Positions 1 through 3,640 of a stretch of DNA of 5,327 nt are shown here, piece after piece (within the stretch, counting starts at the first letter, position 1; each line of letters begins with the position of its first letter). Source of the DNA: an uncultured Verrucomicrobiota bacterium (GTDB taxonomy: Bacteria > Verrucomicrobiota > Verrucomicrobiia > Limisphaerales > UBA1096). The DNA is taken from assembly GCA_913045395.1 (NCBI GenBank), contig CAJWPV010000129.1, forward strand, positions 1-5,327, in the 5' to 3' direction. Under the pieces are notes generated by a model, which was not told the origin of the DNA, made no database searches, and saw nothing but the letters and a program-made list of their open reading frames with translations. Position numbers and translations under genes: made by a program.

Positions 1-968
1 TGAGCTCGTTCGGCAAATTCGAGGTCAACGGCCCCGGCGCGCTTGGCCTGCTGCAACGCGTCGCCTGCAACAATGTCGATCGCCCCGTCGGCTCGCTCGT
101 TTACACGCAGTTCCTCAACGCACACGGCGGCATCGAGAGCGACCTCACCGTGTGTCGACTGGGCGCCGACCGGTTCCGCATCATCACCGGCACGTCGTTT
201 CTGTCCAACGACCTCGAGTGGGTGCGCTCGCATGCGCCGGCCGACGGCTCGGTCGGGGTGCGCGACGTGACCGACGACTACGCCTGCATCGGCCTGTGGG
301 GGCCAAATGCCCGCGACGTGCTCGGCCAAGTGACTGATGAAGACCTCGGCAACGACGCCTTCCCCTATCTCACCGCGCGGCAGCTCACCGTCGCCGGCAA
401 ACCGACCTGGGCGCAGCGCGTCAGCTACATCGGCGAACTAGGCTGGGAACTGTACCTCGCCAACAACGATGCAGGTGCGGTGTCGGACACATTGCTCGAG
501 TTTGGCCAACCGCACGGCATCCGCCCCGCCGGCTACAAGGCGCTCGACTCGTTGCGCCTCGAGAAAGGCTACGTCTACTGGAGCATCGACGTGACGCCGG
601 AGGACAACCTGCTCGAGGCCGGGCTGGGCTTCTGCGCGGACATGGCCAAGGGCGACTTCATCGGCCGCGACGCCTTGGCCAAGCGCAAGGAGGAGGGGTT
701 GCAAACGCGACTGCGAACCGTTGTGCTTGAGGGCAACGCATTGCCGGCCTACGGCGCGGAGTCGGTCTGGCACGATGGCAGAACCGTCTCGCGACTCCGT
801 AGCGCCGGGCATGCCCACACGATCGACAAGTCCATTGCCTACGCCTACCTACCGCTGCCGCTGGCCAAGCCGGGAACCGGGGTGGAGATCGAGTTGTTCG
901 GCGAACGCGTCCCTGCCACTGTCGCCCTCCCGATCCACGACCCCAAGGGCGAGCGCCTCAAGGCCTAA
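1..968 (+). CDS. FAD-dependent oxidoreductase of the DMGDH/SARDH type, C-terminal GcvT-like part (5' end off window)
   Basis: The reading frame is open from base 3 to the TAA at 966-968, giving 321 visible residues and no start; the gene begins left of the window. The ATG at 150 is internal, because conserved family sequence lies upstream of it. Seen: SSFGKFEVNGPGA at visible residues 1-13, YTQFLNAHGG at 34-43 followed by SDLTV, whose Asp47 matches the catalytic Asp of GcvT, then RVSYIGELGWELYL, GYKALDSLRLEKGY and EAGLGF. The C-terminal region (about 235-321) looks like the GcvT C-terminal barrel. In dimethylglycine and sarcosine dehydrogenases this region binds tetrahydrofolate, which accepts the methyl-derived one-carbon unit after an N-terminal FAD domain oxidises the amine; I infer that FAD domain lies off the window. 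A stand-alone aminomethyltransferase (GcvT) is the alternative, but the SSFGKFEV start and the YWSIDVTPEDN segment favour the dehydrogenase family. It looks GC-richer than the other genes. It is convergent with the terC-like gene. Confidence 0.85.
   Translation, partial: SSFGKFEVNGPGALGLLQRVACNNVDRPVGSLVYTQFLNAHGGIESDLTVCRLGADRFRIITGTSFLSNDLEWVRSHAPADGSVGVRDVTDDYACIGLWGPNARDVLGQVTDEDLGNDAFPYLTARQLTVAGKPTWAQRVSYIGELGWELYLANNDAGAVSDTLLEFGQPHGIRPAGYKALDSLRLEKGYVYWSIDVTPEDNLLEAGLGFCADMAKGDFIGRDALAKRKEEGLQTRLRTVVLEGNALPAYGAESVWHDGRTVSRLRSAGHAHTIDKSIAYAYLPLPLAKPGTGVEIELFGERVPATVALPIHDPKGERLKA
862..876 (+). repeat. 15-bp direct repeat, copy 1
   Basis: TGGCCAAGCCGGGAA occurs here in the first gene, encoding Leu-Ala-Lys-Pro-Gly-Thr, and again exactly at 3522-3536 in the same plus-strand orientation. 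It contains the iterated GGCCAAG motif. The two copies lie in unrelated genes in different frames. Confidence 0.6.
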
Positions 969-986
969 GCCTGGCCAAAGCGTGAA

Positions 987-1802
987 TCAGTTCCGCTGCG
1001 ACTTCTGCTGCTGCAGCAGTTTCCTTTTGTAACGGCTCTGCACCACCTCGGTCAACAGCAGCACGGTGATCACGAAGTAGAACGTCGTCTTGCTCATGGC
1101 GTGGATCTCACTGCCGAAGAGCTTCATCTCGGCAAGGTGTCCTCCTTCTGTCAGCAACATGATGCCCACGACAAAAAGGATGAACAAACCGAGCACCTCA
1201 TACATGCGATTCTTCTGAAGGAAGGTCGAGACCCCATCCGCCAGCCAGATCATCAGTCCTCCACCGGCCAGGATGGCCAGCACCATTATCCAGAAACCCG
1301 TGGTGCTGATCCGCTCGTCCGCCTCGGCGCCGGAGTCGCTCACCAGCGCGATCGCGCTCAGGATGGAGTCGAACGAGAACACTGCATTCATGAAAACGAT
1401 CTTGGCCACCACCGACTTGGCGGAAGAGGCGTCCCGCTTGACCTCTGTTTGAAAATCCTCCACCACGGTCATGTGGAAAATCTCCTTCATTGCCGTGTAC
1501 AGGATGAACACCCCGCCTACCAGCACGATAATGCTGTGCAGGTTGAACGACCCCTCAATGACGCCTTTCCACGAAATCGGAAACCATTCCGCCTGAAACG
1601 TGCTGATCATCTTGATCAGCAAAAACAGCAGCACGACCCGCAGGCCGACCGCAATGCCGATGCCCCATTTTCGGACGGACGACTGCTGTGCCTCCGGGGC
1701 GCGTTTCGACTCCAGCGAAATGTACAACAGGTTGTCAAATCCAAGCACCGCCTGCAGCAGCACCAGCATTCCCAGCGTCACAACGATCTCAAGAAGGTCC
1801 AT
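987..1802 (-). CDS. TerC/YgdQ-family integral membrane protein
   Basis: A 271-residue protein, complete, with an ATG at 1802-1800 and a TGA at 989-987. Hydrophobic segments lie at about 4-28, 47-66, 88-107, 133-155, 170-188, 203-218 and 239-254, matching the seven-helix TerC fold. The two family acidic signatures are present in helices: LGFDN (Asp23, Asn24) and FSFDS (Asp145), plus a C-terminal block with LLTEGGH (Glu219) and LLLTE (Glu252) as in YgdQ/YjbE-type members. TerC proteins are inner-membrane metal transporters; several are linked to Mn2+ efflux or to loading of exported enzymes. The substrate of this one cannot be read from the sequence. It lies 60 nt downstream of a tRNA-Leu gene on the same strand with no clear terminator or promoter between, so co-transcription is possible. 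The ribosome site is poor: only AGGG two bases before the ATG. It is not evidence of tellurite resistance. Confidence 0.9.
   Translation of the reverse strand: MDLLEIVVTLGMLVLLQAVLGFDNLLYISLESKRAPEAQQSSVRKWGIGIAVGLRVVLLFLLIKMISTFQAEWFPISWKGVIEGSFNLHSIIVLVGGVFILYTAMKEIFHMTVVEDFQTEVKRDASSAKSVVAKIVFMNAVFSFDSILSAIALVSDSGAEADERISTTGFWIMVLAILAGGGLMIWLADGVSTFLQKNRMYEVLGLFILFVVGIMLLTEGGHLAEMKLFGSEIHAMSKTTFYFVITVLLLTEVVQSRYKRKLLQQQKSQRN
1005..1030 (+). terminator. Possible weak terminator for the DMGDH-like transcript
   Basis: A 6-bp stem (CTGCTG at 1005-1010, CAGCAG at 1014-1019) with a 3-nt loop is followed on the plus strand by TTTCCTTTTG. It lies 36 nt after the stop of the plus-strand gene, inside the last codons of the opposing terC-like gene, where it encodes Leu-Leu-Gln-Gln-Gln. 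The U-tract is interrupted by two C residues, so efficiency is doubtful. The CAG/CTG codon run alone could explain the stem. Confidence 0.3.
1601..1621. repeat. 9-bp perfect inverted repeat inside the terC-like gene
   Basis: The arms TGCTGATCA (1601-1609) and TGATCAGCA (1613-1621) are separated by 3 nt. On the coding strand they cover the codons for Leu-Ile-Lys-Met-Ile-Ser in transmembrane segment 2. No U-tract follows on the coding strand, so it is not a terminator. It may be a chance result of the ATC/ATG/AGC codon series. Confidence 0.6.
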
Positions 1803-1862
1803 AGCCCTAAGGGATTGTTACAAAACCAGCCCGCAATCATCCAGAAAATTCGGTGGAGAACA

Positions 1863-1949
1863 TGGTACCGGTGGCCGGACTTGAACCAGCACTCCTTCGC
1901 AGGAAAGGGATTTTAAATCCCTCGTGTCTACCAATTCCACCACACCGGC
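1863..1949 (-). tRNA. trnL: tRNA-Leu (anticodon UAA), CCA encoded
   Basis: This 87-nt class II tRNA reads from 1949 down to 1863. The acceptor stem pairs GCCGGTG with CACCGGT, with a G1-U72 pair as in the E. coli tRNA-Leu(UAA), then discriminator A and encoded CCA at 1865-1863. The D-arm contains GTGG, the loop with TTGGTAGA, and CAC. The anticodon stem AGGGA/TCCCT closes the loop TTTAAAA, giving anticodon TAA for UUA codons (UUG by wobble). The variable arm forms a 4-bp stem TCCT/AGGA, and the T-arm is GCTGG/CCGGC around TTCAAGT. The long variable arm and sequence identify it as leucine. It is followed at 60 nt by the terC-like gene on the same strand. No integrase or att-like duplication is seen beside it. 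Confidence 0.97.
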
Positions 1950-2000
1950 ATCGTTGAAGAAATTTGGTTGGCGGTCGTTTGCCGACGCGCGGCACGATTC

Positions 2001-2029
2001 ATTTTACCGAACATCAAGAATGTTCGCAA
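2001..2029 (-). promoter_or_regulatory. Sigma70-type promoter for tRNA-Leu (and perhaps terC-like gene)
   Basis: Read on the minus strand, TTGCGA (2029-2024; matches TTGACA at 4 of 6) is followed after exactly 17 nt by TAAAAT (2006-2001; matches TATAAT at 5 of 6). Transcription would begin near 1994, leaving a leader of about 45 nt before the mature tRNA 5' end at 1949. Downstream of the -10 the sequence becomes GC-rich, as often seen in stringently controlled stable-RNA promoters. A palindrome fills most of the spacer (2009-2025). Prediction by eye only. Confidence 0.55.
2009..2025. repeat. Operator-like palindrome in the tRNA-Leu promoter spacer
   Basis: The perfect 6-bp arms GAACAT (2009-2014) and ATGTTC (2020-2025) are separated by 5 nt. 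The palindrome lies between the -10 and -35 of the predicted tRNA promoter and overlaps the -35 by two bases, the position expected for a repressor site. It is also 67 nt upstream of the divergent SDR gene. No bound regulator is known from this sequence, and the match could be chance. Confidence 0.4.
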
Positions 2030-2035
2030 GCCACG

Positions 2036-2045
2036 CTTGGCCAAG
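2036..2045. repeat. Intergenic copy of the iterated palindrome CTTGGCCAAG
   Basis: A perfect 10-bp palindrome 46 nt upstream of the SDR start codon and 6 nt beyond the -35 of the divergent tRNA promoter. The identical 10-mer occurs at 674-683 inside the first gene, and half-copies recur across the window. As this copy is non-coding, codon usage cannot explain it. Confidence 0.7.
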
Positions 2046-2091
2046 AGGGTTTGGGGCGGCACTATCTGTGGCTGCAACACTTTGTTGAACA

Positions 2092-2865
2092 ATGCTTCCG
2101 GGAATTAAACAGTTTGATTTGAGTGGGAAAGTCGCCGTGATTACCGGCGGCTCGAAAGGATTAGGCGAGACGATGGCTGCCGGCTTGGCAAGTGCGGGTG
2201 CAAACCTCATGCTGGTCAGTCGCAATGATGCTGAAGCCAAGGCCAAGGCAGTAAACCTCGCCAAGGAATACGACTGCAAGGCGATCGGTTTTGCAGCGGA
2301 TGTCTCCAAGCAAGCCGACATGGAGGCGATGGTAGCAGAGGCAATTGATGCGCTTGGGCAAGTGGACATTCTCATCAACAACGCCGGCATCAACACGCGC
2401 GGCCCAATTGATGAATTGTCTTACGAACAGTTCTCGGAAGTGCAGCGGATCAATGTGGACGGCATTTGGCTAGCCTGCCGCGCGGTGTTGCCGCACATGA
2501 AGCAGCGGCAATACGGACGCATCGTCAACATGGCCAGTGCGCTTGGCTTGGTTGCGATTCCAAACCGCACTCCGTATGCAACAAGCAAAGGAGGTGTGGT
2601 GCAGTTGACGCGGGCGTTGGCGTTGGAGTTGGCCGGTAGCGGGATCACGGTGAACGCGATTTGTCCCGGCCCGTTCCTTACGCCGATGAATATCCCGATC
2701 GCGGACACGGAGGAGGGCAAAAAGTTTATCGTTGGCGCAACAGCGCTCAAACGCTGGGGTGACCTGAAGGAAATTCAAGGCGCAGCGATTTATTTGGCGA
2801 GCGACGCTTCCAGCTATACCACCGGTGCCATGCTCAGCGTGGACGGCGGCTGGACGGCCCAGTAG
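2092..2865 (+). CDS. SDR-family NAD(P)-dependent oxidoreductase (gluconate 5-dehydrogenase-like or 3-oxoacyl-reductase-like)
   Basis: A 257-residue protein with the usual length for a classical short-chain dehydrogenase/reductase. An in-frame TGA at 2086-2088 fixes the ATG at 2092 as the first possible start. Seen: cofactor motif TGGSKGLG (18-25), SRN after the second strand (43-45), NNAG (96-99), and the catalytic tetrad Asn121, Ser149, Tyr162 and Lys166 with the family's 13-residue Ser-Tyr and 4-residue Tyr-Lys spacing. PGP (192-194) and the terminal SVDGGW (249-254) complete the Rossmann domain. Lys22 and Arg44 suggest a preference for NADP(H); this is inferred. It should reduce or oxidise a keto/hydroxy group on a small substrate, which the sequence does not identify. 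[13 protein letters not shown] resembles sugar-acid and polyol dehydrogenases. No Shine-Dalgarno motif is visible before the ATG. It stands alone on the plus strand, divergent from tRNA-Leu and convergent with the permease gene. Confidence 0.92.
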   Translation: MLPGIKQFDLSGKVAVITGGSKGLGETMAAGLASAGANLMLVSRNDAEAKAKAVNLAKEYDCKAIGFAADVSKQADMEAMVAEAIDALGQVDILINNAGINTRGPIDELSYEQFSEVQRINVDGIWLACRAVLPHMKQRQYGRIVNMASALGLVAIPNRTPYATSKGGVVQLTRALALELAGSGITVNAICPGPFLTPMNIPIADTEEGKKFIVGATALKRWGDLKEIQGAAIYLASDASSYTTGAMLSVDGGWTAQ

Positions 2866-2868
2866 GTC

Positions 2869-3621
2869 TCAGAAAAAAAGGAGCCGCACTCCGGCAATGA
2901 CCGAAAAGCCGTAGAGCAAAAACTCAAATAGTTTTTGCGGGATGAGTTGAATCATTTTTCGTCCAATAAAAATGCCCGCGAAGATGCCGGGCAAAACGAG
3001 GAGACTGATCTTGAGCGAATTGGCATTGATCAGATCGAGACTGGCCACAAGTGGCAGCTTGATGACGTTCACCAAAAGGAAACACCGGGCACCCACTCCG
3101 AGAAACGTTTCCTTGGTCATCTTCTCAACCAGCGCGTAGATCGAAAAGACCGGGCCTGCGGCGTTGGCCATGATGGTTGAGGTGCCGATCATCATGCCGC
3201 TGCCCCATTTAAACCCGACAGATTTCGGTAGCCTGGCCAGCGCCTGGCCAAGCCGGAGCCGAACCAATTGCAAGGCGAACATCAACAGGATAATAAGACC
3301 GATCCCCTTCCGGGCAGTGGCTTCCTCGATATAGTCCAATAAAAAATAACCGACGGCCAAACCGACAAAGATCGGTGGCAATAGGGGCAGCACTTCCTTC
3401 CAAGAAGAGTATTGGCGGAACAGCGGATAGACGGTCAGATCACAAGCAACTAGGAGCGGAACAATGATGCCAACCGATTGCTTGGCCCCGAACAGTTCAG
3501 CCAGAATCAGCACGTTGACCATGGCCAAGCCGGGAAAACCGGTCTTGGAAAAACCCAGAGAGAATGCTCCAAACAGGGCAATCAGCCAGGTTGCAACGGA
3601 AATGTCGTCGAAAAAATCCAA
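2869..3621 (-). CDS. TauE/SafE-family membrane permease (sulfite/sulfoacetate exporter family)
   Basis: A 250-residue very hydrophobic protein, typical length for the TauE/SafE family. About eight membrane segments lie at roughly 10-30, 48-66, 76-95, 105-123, 140-164, 174-194, 203-222 and 231-249. Family signatures are GFSKTGFPG (23-31) near the N-terminus, ANAAGP (152-157) opening the second repeat half, and KLP (188-190). Family members export sulfite, sulfoacetate or related organic anions; the substrate here is unknown and no sulfur gene is nearby. The start is TTG at 3621-3619: the frame is closed by a TGA at 3651-3649, no ATG or GTG lies between, and the next Met is residue 34 inside the conserved N-terminal half. 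GAGG lies 8 nt upstream. It follows the hydrolase gene by 19 nt, indicating an operon with possible translational coupling. Its stop is 3 nt from that of the SDR gene, and its last codons contain a terminator. Confidence 0.88.
   Translation of the reverse strand: MDFFDDISVATWLIALFGAFSLGFSKTGFPGLAMVNVLILAELFGAKQSVGIIVPLLVACDLTVYPLFRQYSSWKEVLPLLPPIFVGLAVGYFLLDYIEEATARKGIGLIILLMFALQLVRLRLGQALARLPKSVGFKWGSGMMIGTSTIMANAAGPVFSIYALVEKMTKETFLGVGARCFLLVNVIKLPLVASLDLINANSLKISLLVLPGIFAGIFIGRKMIQLIPQKLFEFLLYGFSVIAGVRLLFF
2873..2892 (-). terminator. Intrinsic terminator built into the 3' end of the permease gene
   Basis: Read on the minus strand, GGAGT (2892-2888) and GCTCC (2884-2880) form a 5-bp stem including one G-U pair, with a 3-nt loop, followed at once by seven T (2879-2873). 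The hairpin and U-tract encode the final residues Gly-Val-Arg-Leu-Leu-Phe-Phe, and the stop codon is the next codon. It would end the hydrolase-permease transcript before it runs into the convergent SDR gene. The stem is short but GC-rich. Confidence 0.55.
2916..2938. repeat. 9-bp perfect inverted repeat in the 3' part of the permease gene
   Basis: The arms GCAAAAACT (2916-2924) and AGTTTTTGC (2930-2938) flank a 5-nt loop. It lies 50 nt after the SDR stop codon and inside the opposing permease gene, where it covers Gln-Lys-Leu-Phe-Glu-Phe-Leu-Leu. It could fold in transcripts of either strand. The T-run lies within the stem rather than after it, so it is not a standard terminator, but it could act as a 3'-end stabilising hairpin for the SDR mRNA. 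Confidence 0.5.
3522..3536 (+). repeat. 15-bp direct repeat, copy 2
   Basis: Second exact copy of the 15-mer at 862-876. It is antisense to the permease gene, where the coding strand reads Phe-Pro-Gly-Leu-Ala-Met in the conserved N-terminal signature. Shared function is unlikely; see the note on the iterated palindrome. Confidence 0.6.
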
Positions 3622-3629
3622 GCGCTTGG

Positions 3630-3633
3630 CCTC
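3630..3633 (-). promoter_or_regulatory. Ribosome binding site deciding the TTG start of the permease gene
   Basis: GAGG on the minus strand, 8 nt before the TTG at 3621 and within the 19-nt gap after the hydrolase stop (3643-3641). It supports TTG as the true start and suggests that ribosomes finishing the hydrolase can reinitiate. Confidence 0.55.
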
Positions 3634-3640
3634 GGCAAAC

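Noticed and set aside
150..968. ATG at 150 as the start of a 272-residue protein
   Set aside because: Conserved DMGDH/GcvT sequence continues upstream in the same frame to the window edge, so this Met is internal and the gene is cut by the edge.
961..972. AGGC/GCCT stem just after the first gene as a terminator
   Set aside because: The stem is 4 bp and no T-tract follows on either strand.
987..1802. Tellurite-resistance gene
   Set aside because: The protein belongs to the wider TerC family, but no terZABDE partner is present, and most such orthologues are not tellurite-resistance determinants.
1809..1912. AAGGGATT repeated at 1809 and 1905 as an att duplication at the tRNA
   Set aside because: Only 8 bp, located in the anticodon stem rather than the usual tRNA 3' end, and no integrase or foreign genes lie nearby.
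1101..1916. Long plus-strand open frame opposite the terC-like gene and the tRNA
   Set aside because: It is rich in His, Gln and Asp/Arg with no family motif, is antisense to a clear membrane protein and runs through the complement of a tRNA; it is a shadow frame.
2009..2025. LexA box in the tRNA promoter
   Set aside because: The half-sites GAAC and GTTC are present but separated by 9 nt, not the 4 nt of the Gram-positive box, and in the opposite order to a TGTTC-N4-GAACA type site.
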